From assembly GCA_000720535.1 (NCBI GenBank), contig JOAZ01000004.1, forward strand, positions 248,001 to 312,000: DNA of 64,000 bases, given 5' to 3'. The stretch's first letter is position 1; each line of letters starts with the position of its first letter. A program made the position numbers and the translations under genes. This document shows, piece by piece, positions 1-8,897 of this stretch. The stretch comes from Streptomyces halstedii (lineage in GTDB: Bacteria; Actinomycetota; Actinomycetes; Streptomycetales; Streptomycetaceae). The notes under the pieces were generated by a model that saw nothing but the letters and a program-made list of their open reading frames with translations, searched no databases and was not told where the DNA came from.

Positions 1-840
1 GCCGACCACATCGACCTGAACTTCGGCTGCCCCGTCCCCAAGGTCACCCGCAAGGGCGGCGGCTCCGCGCTCCCGTACAAGCGGCCGCTGTTCCGGGCGA
101 TCCTCAAGGAGGCCGTGGCGGGCGCGGGCGACCTCCCGGTCACCATCAAGATGCGCAAGGGCATCGACGACGACCACCTCACCTACCTGGACGCCGGGCG
201 CATCGCCGTCGAGGAAGGCGTCAAGGCCGTCGCGCTGCACGGCAGGACCACCGCCCAGCACTACGGCGGCACCGCCGACTGGGACGCCGTCGCACGCCTC
301 AAGGAGCACGTCCCGGAGATCCCCGTCCTCGGCAACGGCGACATCTGGAGCGCCGACGACGCCCTGCGGATGATGCGGGAGACCGGCTGCGACGGTGTGG
401 TCGTCGGCCGGGGCTGCCTCGGCCGGCCCTGGCTCTTCGGCGACCTGGTCAGCGCCTTCGAGGGCACCGGTGAGCGGCGGGCACCGACCCTGCGCGAGGT
501 CGCGGACGTGATGCTGCGCCACGCCACGCTGCTGGGGGAGTGGATCGGTGACGAGAGCAGGGGCGTGATCGACTTCCGTAAGCACGTGGCCTGGTACCTC
601 AAGGGCTTCGCGGTCGGCTCGCAGATGCGCAGGAACCTCGCGGTCACCTCGTCGCTGGAGGAGCTCGGCGCCCAGCTGCGCGAGCTGGACCTGGACCAGC
701 CGTGGCCGGACGGCGCGGACGGCCCGCGCGGACGCACCTCGGGCAACAACCGGGTGGCGCTCCCGGACGGCTGGCTGAAGGACCCGTACGACTGCGCGGG
801 CGTCGGCGCCGAGGCCGAGCTGGACACCTCGGGCGGCTGA
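1..840 (+). CDS. dusB: tRNA-dihydrouridine synthase, DusB-like, 5' truncated
   Basis: The reading frame is open from the first base, so the N-terminus lies outside the window. The enzyme reduces uridines in the D-loop of tRNAs with FMN and NADPH. The first visible residues contain the NFGCPVPKV motif with the catalytic cysteine, followed by the GGGSALP turn. Further on come the KMRKG and LHGRTT segments that bind the substrate and FMN phosphate, and GNGDI and VGRGCLGRPW near the end of the barrel. The 279 visible codons are most of a Dus protein of roughly 380 residues. The gene ends 40 bp before a strong hairpin. Assignment to Dus is secure; the DusB subclass is inferred from the usual actinobacterial type. 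Confidence 0.93.
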   Translation, partial: ADHIDLNFGCPVPKVTRKGGGSALPYKRPLFRAILKEAVAGAGDLPVTIKMRKGIDDDHLTYLDAGRIAVEEGVKAVALHGRTTAQHYGGTADWDAVARLKEHVPEIPVLGNGDIWSADDALRMMRETGCDGVVVGRGCLGRPWLFGDLVSAFEGTGERRAPTLREVADVMLRHATLLGEWIGDESRGVIDFRKHVAWYLKGFAVGSQMRRNLAVTSSLEELGAQLRELDLDQPWPDGADGPRGRTSGNNRVALPDGWLKDPYDCAGVGAEAELDTSGG

Positions 841-880
841 GTGGCCCACCCAGCAGGAGGCACGCAGTGCCCGCCACCGG

Positions 881-905
881 AGCCCGCTCAGATGAGCGGG
901 CTTTT
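881..905 (+). terminator. intrinsic terminator of dus
   Basis: A perfect 10-bp stem (agcccgctca / tgagcgggct) with a minimal loop is followed by a short T run. It stands 40 bp after the dus stop codon. Confidence 0.85.
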
Positions 906-1413
906 GTGTGCGCTCCGGACTCGCGGCGCCACGATGCGCGGGGAACCGGCCCGTCCGGGATGCCGTCCGGCGGGAATCGTCACTCACCGGCTCGCGACGG
1001 GTACCGGAACGTGACCGGTGTGGGTGACGCGAGCGTCCGTATGGTGACATCTGAGCGCGCACCTGAGAGTGATTCTCGCCACCCTTGAGGGGGTGGCGGC
1101 TCAGATGAGCGCTCATTTGGTTGCTGCATTTCTCAAATGGCGGCACTGGGTGCCAGTCGCCCGCACTTTGATCGATCGACGCATCCACTACCGTCCGTGG
1201 GTGGACGGGCGAGATCTCGCCACGCTCCGTGGTGATGGCTTCGAGAGGTGAACGAGGACCCCGGCCGGCCCGGATCGGCCCGTCACTTTAGATCTGCTGG
1301 CGGACGGGTGGTCAGGCCCCCATGACGCGCACGTGGGCGTACCCAGGCACCTTCGATCTGGGTATGTTCCTCGCCGTCAGGGCAGCCACCGCGTCCTCGA
1401 GGAGTCGAGACCC
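906..1413. other. intergenic region upstream of ppdK
   Basis: About 500 bp without a convincing gene. A 60-codon open frame at 1069-1251 has no recognisable similarity or good ribosome site. The composition is less GC-rich than the neighbours, for example around 1105-1185, which fits a promoter and leader region for ppdK. No specific regulator site could be named. Confidence 0.5.
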
Positions 1414-4125
1414 GTGTCGGAAAACAAAGATTCTCAGAAGTTCGTCTACGACTTCACCGAGGGCAACAAGGATCTGAAGGACCTCCTGGGCGGCAAGGGT
1501 GCCAACCTCGCCGAGATGACCAATCTCGGACTGCCGGTCCCTCCCGGCTTCACCATCACCACCGAGGCGTGCAAGGTCTACCTCGACAGCGGCGACGAGC
1601 CGGCCGCACTGCGCGGTGAGGTGAGTGCGCACCTCGCCGCGCTGGAGCAGCGGGTGGGCAAGAAGCTCGGCCAGGCCGACGACCCGCTGCTGGTCTCGGT
1701 GCGCTCCGGCGCCAAGTTCTCGATGCCGGGCATGATGGACACGGTCCTCAACATCGGCCTGTCCGACGCCTCGGTGGCCGGGCTCGCCACCCAGTCCGGC
1801 GACGAGCGCTTCGCGTGGGACTCCTACCGCCGCCTCATCCAGATGTTCGGCAAGACCGTCCTCGGTGTCGCGGGCGACCTCTTCGAAGAGGCGCTGGAGG
1901 CGGCGAAGGACGCCAAGGGCGTCACCGTCGACGTGGACCTGGACGCGGCCGACCTGAAGAAGCTGGTCAAGCAGTTCAAGAAGATCGTCGCCCGCGACGC
2001 CGGGCGGGACTTCCCACAGGACCCCCGCGAGCAGATGGACCTGGCCATAAAGGCGGTCTTCGACTCGTGGCACACCGACCGGGCCAAGCTCTACCGCCGC
2101 CAGGAGCGCATCCCGGGCGACCTCGGCACGGCCGTCAACGTCTGCTCGATGGTCTTCGGCAACCTCGGCCCCGACTCCGGTACGGGCGTCGCCTTCACCC
2201 GTGACCCGGCCAGCGGCCACCAGGGTGTCTACGGCGACTACCTCCAGAACGCCCAGGGCGAGGACGTCGTCGCCGGCATCCGCAACACCGTGCCGCTGGC
2301 GGAGCTGGAGTCGATCGACAAGAACTCCTACGACCAGCTGCTGAAGATCATGGAGACGCTGGAGACCCACTACAAGGATCTCTGCGACATCGAGTTCACC
2401 ATCGAGCGCGGTCACCTCTGGATGCTCCAGACCCGCGTCGGCAAGCGCACCGCCGGTGCCGCCTTCCGGATCGCGACCCAGCTCGTGGACCAGGGCCTCA
2501 TCGACGAGGCCGAGGCGCTCCAGCGGGTCAACGGCGCCCAGCTCGCGCAGCTGATGTTCCCCCGCTTCGACGACGAGGCCACCACGGTGCTGCTGGGCCG
2601 GGGCATCGCGGCGTCCCCGGGCGCGGCCGTCGGCAAGGCCGTCTTCGACTCGTACACCGCCGTCAAGTGGTCGCGGTCCGGCGAGAAGGTCATCCTGATC
2701 CGCCGTGAGACCAACCCCGACGACCTGGACGGCATGATCGCCGCCGAGGGCATCCTCACCTCGCGTGGCGGCAAGACCTCGCACGCCGCCGTCGTCGCCC
2801 GCGGCATGGGCAAGACCTGTGTCTGCGGCGCCGAGGAGATCGAGGTGGACACCAAGCGCCGCCGGCTGACGGTCGGTGACACCGTGGTGGAGGAGGGCGA
2901 CCTGGTCTCCGTGGACGGCTCCACCGGCAAGGTGTACCTCGGTGAGGTCCCCGTCGTGCCGTCCCCGGTCGTCGAGTACTTCGAGGGCCGCATGCACGCG
3001 GGCGCCGACGACGCCGACGAACTGGTGGCCGCCGTGCACCGGATCATGGCGTACGCGGACCGGGTGCGCCGGCTGCGGGTGCGGGCCAACGCGGACAATG
3101 CCGAGGACGCCCTGCGGGCCCGCCGCTTCGGCGCCCAGGGCATCGGACTGTGCCGCACCGAGCACATGTTCCTCGGTGAGCGCCGGACGATGGTCGAGAA
3201 GCTGATCCTCGCCGACACCGACGCCGAGCGCGAGGCCGCGCTGGAGACCCTGCTGCCCCTCCAGAAGGCCGACTTCGTCGAGCTGTTCGAGTCGATGGAC
3301 GGGCTGCCCGTGACCGTACGGCTGCTCGACCCGCCGCTGCACGAGTTCCTGCCCGACATCACGGAGCTCTCCGTGCGCGTGGCGCTCGCGGAGTCCCGCA
3401 AGGACGCCAACGAGAACGACCTGCGCCTGCTCCAGGCCGTGCACAAGCTGCACGAGCAGAACCCGATGCTGGGTCTGCGCGGGGTCCGTCTCGGCCTGGT
3501 CATCCCGGGGCTGTTCGCCATGCAGGTGCGGGCGATCGCGGAGGCCGCCGCGCACCGGAAGAAGGCCAAGGGCGACCCGCGCGCCGAGATCATGATCCCG
3601 CTCGTCGGCACCGTCCAGGAGCTGGAGATCGTCCGCGAGGAGGCCGACCGGGTCGTCGCCGAGGTCGAGGCCGCCACGGGGACCGACCTGAGGCTGACCA
3701 TCGGCACGATGATCGAGCTGCCCCGGGCCGCGCTGACGGCCGGTCAGATCGCGGAGGCCGCGCAGTTCTTCTCGTTCGGCACGAACGACCTCACCCAGAC
3801 CGTGTGGGGTTTCTCCCGCGACGACGTGGAGGCCTCGTTCTTCACCGCGTACCTGGAGAAGGGCATCTTCGGGGTGTCGCCCTTCGAGACGATCGACAGG
3901 GACGGCGTGGGCTCGCTCGTGCGCAGCGCCGTGGCGGCCGGCCGGGCCACCCGCCCCGACCTGAAGCTCGGCGTCTGCGGCGAGCACGGCGGCGACCCGG
4001 AGTCGGTGCACTTCTTCCACGAGGCGGGCCTCGACTACGTCTCCTGCTCGCCGTTCCGCATCCCGGTCGCCCGGCTGGAAGCGGGCCGGGCCGCCGCCGT
4101 GTCGAAGGGCAGCGACAGCCGCTGA
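1414..4125 (+). CDS. ppdK: pyruvate, phosphate dikinase
   Basis: Interconverts pyruvate, ATP and phosphate with PEP, AMP and pyrophosphate in the cytoplasm, linking the pyruvate and PEP pools. The protein has 903 residues, the normal length. The N-terminal ATP-grasp domain opens with LLGGKGANLAEM. The swivelling phosphohistidine domain has GGKTSHAAVVARGMG with the phosphorylated His457. The C-terminal PEP/pyruvate barrel carries LCRTEHMF, SFGTNDLTQ and the catalytic Cys855 in GVCGEHGG. The GTG start at 1414 was chosen because family similarity begins at KFVYDF a few codons later; an in-frame upstream ATG at 1333 would add an unlikely extension. It is a single gene ended by a hairpin. Confidence 0.97.
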   Translation: MSENKDSQKFVYDFTEGNKDLKDLLGGKGANLAEMTNLGLPVPPGFTITTEACKVYLDSGDEPAALRGEVSAHLAALEQRVGKKLGQADDPLLVSVRSGAKFSMPGMMDTVLNIGLSDASVAGLATQSGDERFAWDSYRRLIQMFGKTVLGVAGDLFEEALEAAKDAKGVTVDVDLDAADLKKLVKQFKKIVARDAGRDFPQDPREQMDLAIKAVFDSWHTDRAKLYRRQERIPGDLGTAVNVCSMVFGNLGPDSGTGVAFTRDPASGHQGVYGDYLQNAQGEDVVAGIRNTVPLAELESIDKNSYDQLLKIMETLETHYKDLCDIEFTIERGHLWMLQTRVGKRTAGAAFRIATQLVDQGLIDEAEALQRVNGAQLAQLMFPRFDDEATTVLLGRGIAASPGAAVGKAVFDSYTAVKWSRSGEKVILIRRETNPDDLDGMIAAEGILTSRGGKTSHAAVVARGMGKTCVCGAEEIEVDTKRRRLTVGDTVVEEGDLVSVDGSTGKVYLGEVPVVPSPVVEYFEGRMHAGADDADELVAAVHRIMAYADRVRRLRVRANADNAEDALRARRFGAQGIGLCRTEHMFLGERRTMVEKLILADTDAEREAALETLLPLQKADFVELFESMDGLPVTVRLLDPPLHEFLPDITELSVRVALAESRKDANENDLRLLQAVHKLHEQNPMLGLRGVRLGLVIPGLFAMQVRAIAEAAAHRKKAKGDPRAEIMIPLVGTVQELEIVREEADRVVAEVEAATGTDLRLTIGTMIELPRAALTAGQIAEAAQFFSFGTNDLTQTVWGFSRDDVEASFFTAYLEKGIFGVSPFETIDRDGVGSLVRSAVAAGRATRPDLKLGVCGEHGGDPESVHFFHEAGLDYVSCSPFRIPVARLEAGRAAAVSKGSDSR

Positions 4126-4224
4126 GCGTCCCGTCCGGCGGCCGGTGACCCGGCCGCCCTCATTCCGGGTCCGCCGACCGGCCGTCCCCACCCTCGCCGG
4201 GCCGGCGGCGGACCCGGAAATCCG

Positions 4225-4261
4225 GAAGCGGCGGCGCCCTGTGCGGGGGTGCCGCCGCTTC
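4225..4261 (+). terminator. hairpin after ppdK
   Basis: An 11-bp perfect stem (gaagcggcggc / gccgccgcttc) lies 100 bp past the ppdK stop. Its right arm belongs to a 24-bp unit that is tandemly duplicated at 4241-4264 and 4265-4288 with one mismatch. Confidence 0.7.
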
Positions 4262-4362
4262 GTCGTGCGGGGATGCCGCCGCTTCGTCATGTGAATACCG
4301 AACCATTCGGCGCCGTTACGTCTTTTCACCATTGGGCGAGCAAATCCGTGTCCGGCGGACCA

Positions 4363-4400
4363 GGGTGCGGTCCATGGATCCCCACCCATGGACCGCACCC
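4363..4400. repeat. perfect 15-bp inverted repeat
   Basis: The arms are gggtgcggtccatgg and ccatggaccgcaccc, separated by 8 nt. It could form a long hairpin (a second, bidirectional terminator) or be a dyad site for a protein. No T tract follows. Confidence 0.7.
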
Positions 4401-4672
4401 GGCCGGGAGGACTGGGCAGTACTGCCCGGCCCTCTCACCCCCATCGGGTACGGAGCCGCTCCGTCGTCACCTCCGCCGAACGGGCGAAGCCCCCCACGGC
4501 CCTCACTCGCTCTTTCGGTGACGCCGGAATCGCACCCGACGCCGTACAGCCTTTCGGGTGGCGACGGCGTGGGCGAGACGTTTCAACTCTGGCCGAAACC
4601 CCGTGGTGACCTCCTGTGACGATATGCATACCCTTTGATGGGGGAGATTGCGGTTGCAACAGTGGGGGTTCG

Positions 4673-5686
4673 GTGCTGCGTATCCATATGTCCGGGGTGG
4701 ACCTTTCCAGGGTCCGGATGGCCACCAGGCCGGACGCAATGTGGGAAACCATTCTCAGTTTCCACCGGCTGCGGGACCGGCGGGGTTCCACGGTCTTCGG
4801 GAAATGGCGGACGGAATCCCGGGCCCGGTTGAATGGTGAAGCACGTCTGCTGTCCGCCGTCGTGCCACCTCGTGGCTATTTCCCGGACTTTCTGACGCCT
4901 TCTCGGGAAGGTACGGAGCCGTTCGGCCTCGACGCGGGAATGGAGGCGCTCCGCGACACCCCGGAGGACCGTTTCCGCGGGGAACTGGGGCTGCTGGCCC
5001 GGCACTCCCCACGCCAGCGGCACCCGGGGGAAGCGCGGCCGGCCACCGCCCTGCTGGAGGCGCTCGCGGAGGGGCGCACCGAGCCGCTCGGCCGGCTCAT
5101 CGGCGCCCTGCGCGGCTACCACCGGGCCGCCGTGGAGCCGTACTGGGCGCACATCAGGGCCAGCGTGGAGGCGGACCGGGCGTTCCGGGGGCGGGCCCTG
5201 CTGGACGGCGGGGCGGAGGAGCTGCTGGCGACCCTGCCGTCCATGATCCGCTGGCGCCCGCCCGTGCTGGAGGCGGACTACCCGGTCGACCGCGAGCTGC
5301 GGCTGGACGGGCGCGGACTGCTGCTCCAGCCGTCGTTCTTCTGCCGTGGCACCCCGGTCGTCTACCGTGACCCGGCGCTGCCGCCGGTCCTCGTCTACCC
5401 GGTCACCCACCCGGCGGCCCCGGCCTTCGCCGAGGCCGGGCCCTGGCTCGGCCGACTGGTGGGCCACACCCGCTCGGCGGTCCTCCAGGCCGTGGGCCAC
5501 GGCTGTACGACGAGCGAACTCGCCCTGAGGACCGGGGTGTCGCTGGCCTCGGCCAGTCAGCACGCCTGCGTCCTGCGTGAGGCCGGACTCGTCATGAGCC
5601 TGCGGCACGGCAGCTCGGTCCTGCACACGCTCACCCCGCTCGGCGCCTCGCTGCTGAGGGGCGGAGCGCCGCTCGCGCTGTCCTGA
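4673..5686 (+). CDS. ArsR-type winged-helix regulator (DUF5937-like)
   Basis: Member of a family abundant in Streptomyces: a long N-terminal region of unknown function (beginning LRIHMSGVDLSRVR) and a C-terminal winged helix of ArsR/SmtB type. The helix-turn-helix is visible near residues 280-310 (TTSELALRTGVSLASASQH, then LREAGLV). No cysteine pair typical of metal sensing stands in the recognition helix, so it is probably not a metal sensor. The 337-residue length is usual. The GTG at 4673 follows a G-rich ribosome site by about 6 nt and matches the conserved family start; an earlier in-frame start at 4616 is less likely. Its targets cannot be read from the sequence. Confidence 0.85.
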   Translation: MLRIHMSGVDLSRVRMATRPDAMWETILSFHRLRDRRGSTVFGKWRTESRARLNGEARLLSAVVPPRGYFPDFLTPSREGTEPFGLDAGMEALRDTPEDRFRGELGLLARHSPRQRHPGEARPATALLEALAEGRTEPLGRLIGALRGYHRAAVEPYWAHIRASVEADRAFRGRALLDGGAEELLATLPSMIRWRPPVLEADYPVDRELRLDGRGLLLQPSFFCRGTPVVYRDPALPPVLVYPVTHPAAPAFAEAGPWLGRLVGHTRSAVLQAVGHGCTTSELALRTGVSLASASQHACVLREAGLVMSLRHGSSVLHTLTPLGASLLRGGAPLALS

Positions 5687-5874
5687 TACGGGGCCGGGGT
5701 GCGGGCCGGGGCTGCCGGAGGCCACAGAGTCGTGGCCGTACCGGGCGGCGTCCCGTTCGCACATGTGTTCCCGTGAGACCGATGAGTTCCGCCCGTCGCG
5801 ACCGTCTACCTCTCGACAGCGCTCGAACACGGCGCCGCGGAGCACATGACGTGCCAGGACGGAAGAATGGAACC

Positions 5875-6297
5875 ATGACCATGCCACAGATGATCTTCGT
5901 GAACCTGCCGGTCAAGGACCTGGAGGTGTCGAAGAGCTTCTTCGGGAAGCTCGGCTTCGGCTTCAACCCGCACTTCAGCGACGAGACGACGGCCTGTCTG
6001 GTCATCAGCGACACCATCTTCGCCATGCTCATCACCGAGCCGCGCTTCAAGGAGTTCACCAAGAAGGAGATCGCCGACGCGGGGAAGACCACCGAGGTCC
6101 TCGTCGCCCTGAGCGCGGAGAGCCGCGCCCGGGTCGACGAGCTGGCCGACGCCGCGCTCGCCTCCGGCGGATCCCCGGCCAACGACCCGATCGACATGGG
6201 CTTCATGTACGGCCGTTCGTTCCAGGACCCGGACCACCACATCTGGGAGGTCATGTGGATGGACCCGGAGGCCGCCGCGAACGGCGGACAGGCCTGA
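5875..6297 (+). CDS. VOC (glyoxalase/bleomycin-resistance fold) family protein
   Basis: A 140-residue single-domain VOC protein. MIFVNLPVKDLEVSKSFF at the start and SFQDPDHHIWEVMWM at the end are the two beta-alpha-beta-beta-beta signatures. Such proteins bind a metal or small molecule, and their functions range from lyases and dioxygenases to drug binding. The motifs do not decide which applies here. It resembles the proteins often annotated as glyoxalase/bleomycin resistance protein. The ATG at 5875 has GGAAGA 8 nt upstream; a longer frame from 5773 lacks similarity. It stands alone between two unrelated genes. Confidence 0.85.
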   Translation: MTMPQMIFVNLPVKDLEVSKSFFGKLGFGFNPHFSDETTACLVISDTIFAMLITEPRFKEFTKKEIADAGKTTEVLVALSAESRARVDELADAALASGGSPANDPIDMGFMYGRSFQDPDHHIWEVMWMDPEAAANGGQA

Positions 6298-6469
6298 GGA
6301 CCGGGACGGCGGCGGGGGGAGCGGCACGGCCCCACCGCCGTCCGGCCCGGCCGGGGGACCGGCCCGCGCCGGTCGCGAGGCTCCCGCGGGCACACCGGCC
6401 TCGCCGCGGTCCGGGCCCCCGCGGCCAACTGGTTGGACGGGCCACGTGTCTCCTGCCTAGGGTCACCCC

Positions 6470-7258
6470 GTGCCCGACATATCGCTGACCACCCTCGTCC
6501 TCCTGTGCCTGGCCGCAGCCGTCGCGGGCTGGATCGACGCGGTGGTCGGCGGCGGCGGGCTGCTCCTGCTGCCCGCCCTGCTGCTGGGGCTGCCGCACAC
6601 CCCGGCCGCCCATGTGCTCGGCACCAACAAGGCGGTCGCCATCGTCGGCACCACGGGCGCCGCCGTCACCTATGTGCGCAAGGCGCCGGTCCAGGTGGGC
6701 ACCGCCGTGCGGATCGGGCTGATGGCTCTGGCCGGGTCGATGACCGGCGCCTTCTTCGCGGCCGGTATCAGCAGCGACGTCCTCCGCCCGGTGATCATGG
6801 TGGTCCTGCTGGCGGTCGCGGCCTTCGTACTGGCGCGGCCGTCCTTCGGCACGGCGGCGGGCGACGGGACACGGCGCCCGGTCACCCGGGCCCGGCTGGT
6901 CACCGCGATCGTGCTGGTCGGCGGCGGCATCGGCTTCTACGACGGGCTGTTCGGGCCGGGCACGGGCACCTTCCTCGTGCTGGCCCTGACGGCGGTGCTC
7001 CACCTCGACCTGGTCACGGCCTCGGCCACCGCCAAGATCGTGAACGTCTGCACCAACGGCGGTGCGCTGGCGATGTTCGCCTACCAGGGCACCGTGCTGT
7101 GGCAGCTGGCCGCGCTGATGGCCGTGTTCAACCTGGCGGGCGGCATGCTCGGCGCGCGGATGGCGCTCAGCCGGGGCACCGACTTCGTCCGGGGGGTCCT
7201 GCTCGTCGTGGTGTTCTCGCTGGTCGCCAAGCTCGGCTTCGACCAGTGGACGGGCTGA
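6470..7258 (+). CDS. TSUP-family (TauE/SafE) membrane permease
   Basis: A polytopic membrane protein of 262 residues with about eight hydrophobic segments. The family signatures are GWIDAVVGGGGLLLLPALLL in the first helix and, after the midpoint, YDGLFGPGTGTFL. TSUP members carry sulfite, sulfonates, sulfoacetate or other organic anions across the cytoplasmic membrane; the substrate is not decidable here. The start is GTG 6470. It converges on the sortase gene with a gap of only 27 bp. Confidence 0.88.
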   Translation: MPDISLTTLVLLCLAAAVAGWIDAVVGGGGLLLLPALLLGLPHTPAAHVLGTNKAVAIVGTTGAAVTYVRKAPVQVGTAVRIGLMALAGSMTGAFFAAGISSDVLRPVIMVVLLAVAAFVLARPSFGTAAGDGTRRPVTRARLVTAIVLVGGGIGFYDGLFGPGTGTFLVLALTAVLHLDLVTASATAKIVNVCTNGGALAMFAYQGTVLWQLAALMAVFNLAGGMLGARMALSRGTDFVRGVLLVVVFSLVAKLGFDQWTG

Positions 7259-7285
7259 GCGCTCCCGCCCCCGGGGCCTCGCAGG

Positions 7286-7918
7286 TCACCGCACCCCGGT
7301 GAGGTGGGCGTACGCCACCACGTTGCCCAGGTAGCCCGTCTCGTCCGTGTAGCCGCCGCCGCAGGTGATCAGGCGCAGGGAGGCGTCCGGGGAAGGGCCG
7401 TAGACCCGTTCGTCGGGGAAGGCGTCGTTGGCGTACACCTCCACCGCGTCGATGGTGAAGACGGCCGTGCGGCCGTCCGCGCGGTCGATCTCGACCGCCG
7501 CCCCCTTCTTCAGGGAGCCCAGGGCGTAGAAGACCGCGGGCCCCTCGGCGTTGTCGACGTGTCCGGCGACGATCGCGGTGCCCTTCGCGCCGGGCGGGGT
7601 GCCGCCCCCGTACCAGCCCGCGAGGTTGGGGTCCCGGGCCGGCGGCACGTCGAGGCTGCCGTCCGCGCCCAGGCCGAGCCGGGTCAGGGGCGCGTCCACC
7701 TCGATGCGCGGGATGCGGATACGGACGGGCTCGGCGGCCCGCAGGGGCGCGGCGACCGTGGAACCCGCCCTCGGCCCCGGGTCCGCCTCGAAGGCCTGCG
7801 CGGCGGCCGGCTGGGGTGCGACCGTCCGGTCCGCCGCACCGCTCTGGACCAGCCAGAGCCCGCACAGTGCGACGATCCCCGCCGTCCAGGCCCTGGCGCC
7901 GAGCGTTCCACGGTCCAT
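7286..7918 (-). CDS. class F sortase
   Basis: A secreted, membrane-anchored transpeptidase of 210 residues with an N-terminal signal anchor (residues about 12-30). The sortase domain begins at VRIRIPRIEVDAPL. His120 in VAGHVD and Cys186 in LRLITCGGG are the catalytic pair. The usual conserved arginine in the strand after the cysteine is not obvious: that stretch reads GYLGNVVAYAHL, and the only later arginine is the last residue. GAGGACGAG precedes the ATG. It follows its likely substrate gene by 24 bp in one operon. Confidence 0.9.
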   Translation of the reverse strand: MDRGTLGARAWTAGIVALCGLWLVQSGAADRTVAPQPAAAQAFEADPGPRAGSTVAAPLRAAEPVRIRIPRIEVDAPLTRLGLGADGSLDVPPARDPNLAGWYGGGTPPGAKGTAIVAGHVDNAEGPAVFYALGSLKKGAAVEIDRADGRTAVFTIDAVEVYANDAFPDERVYGPSPDASLRLITCGGGYTDETGYLGNVVAYAHLTGVR

Positions 7919-7942
7919 GTCTCGTCCTCGCGGGCCGGCCGG

Positions 7943-8563
7943 TCAGGCGCTCCGTGTGCCGTCCGCGCGGCTCCGGCGCGCGAGCCACACACCACCGACG
8001 GCCGCCGCGCCGAGGAGGCCGCCGCCCACCGCGAGCTGGGCGGTGTCGGGGGCGGCGCTTCCGCCGACCCCGGTCCTGACGTGGCCGGAGGGCCGGTCGG
8101 TGGGGGTGGTGGGCGCGGGCCGGGTCACCGGCGGCTCGGAGGGCGGCCGGCCCGGTTCGGGGTCGGTGCCCGGCGGGGGCACCGGCAGGGGACGGGTCCC
8201 GGGCTTCGCTCCCGGATTCGTCCCCGGGCTTGTCCCGGCGTTCGCCCCCAGGTCCGCCCCCGCGTTCGTCCCCGTGGGGGAGTCGCCCTCGTCGCCCGTA
8301 CCGGACCAGGCGGACGATCCGGCGGCCAGTTCCGCGGCCGCCTCCTCGTCCAGCACCGCCCCGTCGTCGCAGAAGGCCTCGGCGTCCTCGGCCGTGAGGG
8401 AGTCCAGGCACTCCCCGGCGTCCGGTGCGGCCGTCGCCGCGGTGAGCGCCGGCCCCCTGCCGAGTCCGTCCGCGTACGCGGACGGCGCGGTGGTGAGGCC
8501 GAGCGCGGCGGCGGTGAGGGCCGCGGCGGCGGTACCGGTCACGAGGCGGGCGGGGCTGCGCAT
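7943..8563 (-). CDS. secreted, probable sortase F substrate with C-terminal anchor
   Basis: A 206-residue protein with a signal peptide (residues about 1-30, ending near SAYADG), a short acidic domain with two cysteines (GECLDSL, EAFCDDG) and a long Pro/Gly/Thr-rich spacer. The C-terminus has HVRTGVGGS, a hydrophobic stretch and an RRSRADG tail. This layout is that of a cell-wall sorting signal without a classical LPXTG. The start at 8563 has GGAGGACTT just upstream. Location in one operon with a class F sortase supports the substrate role. Function beyond surface display is unknown. Confidence 0.8.
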   Translation of the reverse strand: MRSPARLVTGTAAAALTAAALGLTTAPSAYADGLGRGPALTAATAAPDAGECLDSLTAEDAEAFCDDGAVLDEEAAAELAAGSSAWSGTGDEGDSPTGTNAGADLGANAGTSPGTNPGAKPGTRPLPVPPPGTDPEPGRPPSEPPVTRPAPTTPTDRPSGHVRTGVGGSAAPDTAQLAVGGGLLGAAAVGGVWLARRSRADGTRSA

Positions 8564-8762
8564 GGAAGTCCTCCGGGCAGACGGATGGGTCCTGCCTCCG
8601 AGACAACGGGCGCCGGGAGCCCGCCGCATGTTGACGGGCGGTCAGCTTTCACCCGTACGGCCCTGGGGAACGGACCCCGGGTCATGATCCTTCGCAGGTC
8701 GCGGCCCTCGTGGCGGCCGTCCGACCAGGGAGGTGCCGATCGGGTGACGACCTCACCACTCA

Positions 8763-8780
8763 ATGTGATGCACGTCACAT
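8763..8780. promoter_or_regulatory. CRP-type dyad ATGTGA-N6-TCACAT
   Basis: A perfect 18-bp dyad matches the canonical CRP/FNR-family consensus. It lies 200 bp upstream of the sortase-substrate start. Streptomyces has a Crp homologue; its use of this site is inference. Confidence 0.5.
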
Positions 8781-8854
8781 GTGTGGCGGGACCTGTGACG
8801 GGCACACGGTAGACACCCCCCACGGGACGGCATCCCCCCGCCGCCCCACGGCGA

Positions 8855-8895
8855 TCGCCCCCACCGGCTCACCCCCCCCGGGCCGGTGGGGGCGA
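8855..8895 (-). terminator. terminator hairpin after the DUF5990 gene
   Basis: A perfect 14-bp stem (tcgcccccaccggc / gccggtgggggcga) with a 13-nt C-rich loop stands directly behind the stop codon of the minus-strand gene at 8898. Confidence 0.8.
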
Positions 8896-8897
8896 AG

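Larger units (their letters stand above)
4126..4672. other. intergenic region between ppdK and the wHTH gene
   Basis: 547 bp without a gene. It holds the ppdK hairpin, its 24-bp tandem duplication, and a perfect 15-bp inverted repeat at 4363-4377 / 4386-4400 with an 8-nt loop. The last 100 bp should carry the promoter of the following regulator gene. Confidence 0.6.
8564..8897. other. intergenic region with CRP-like site and hairpin
   Basis: 334 bp without a gene. It contains the upstream region of the sortase-substrate operon with a perfect TGTGA-N6-TCACA dyad, and the terminator of the DUF5990 gene at 8855-8895. Confidence 0.7.

Noticed and set aside
1069-1251. Possible small gene upstream of ppdK
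   Set aside because: No ribosome site, no recognisable similarity, and composition like the surrounding leader DNA.
1312-4398. A 1028-codon open frame on the minus strand
   Set aside because: Exactly antisense to ppdK, with the Arg/Gly/Val-rich composition that high-GC codon bias produces on the opposite strand; no motif of its own.
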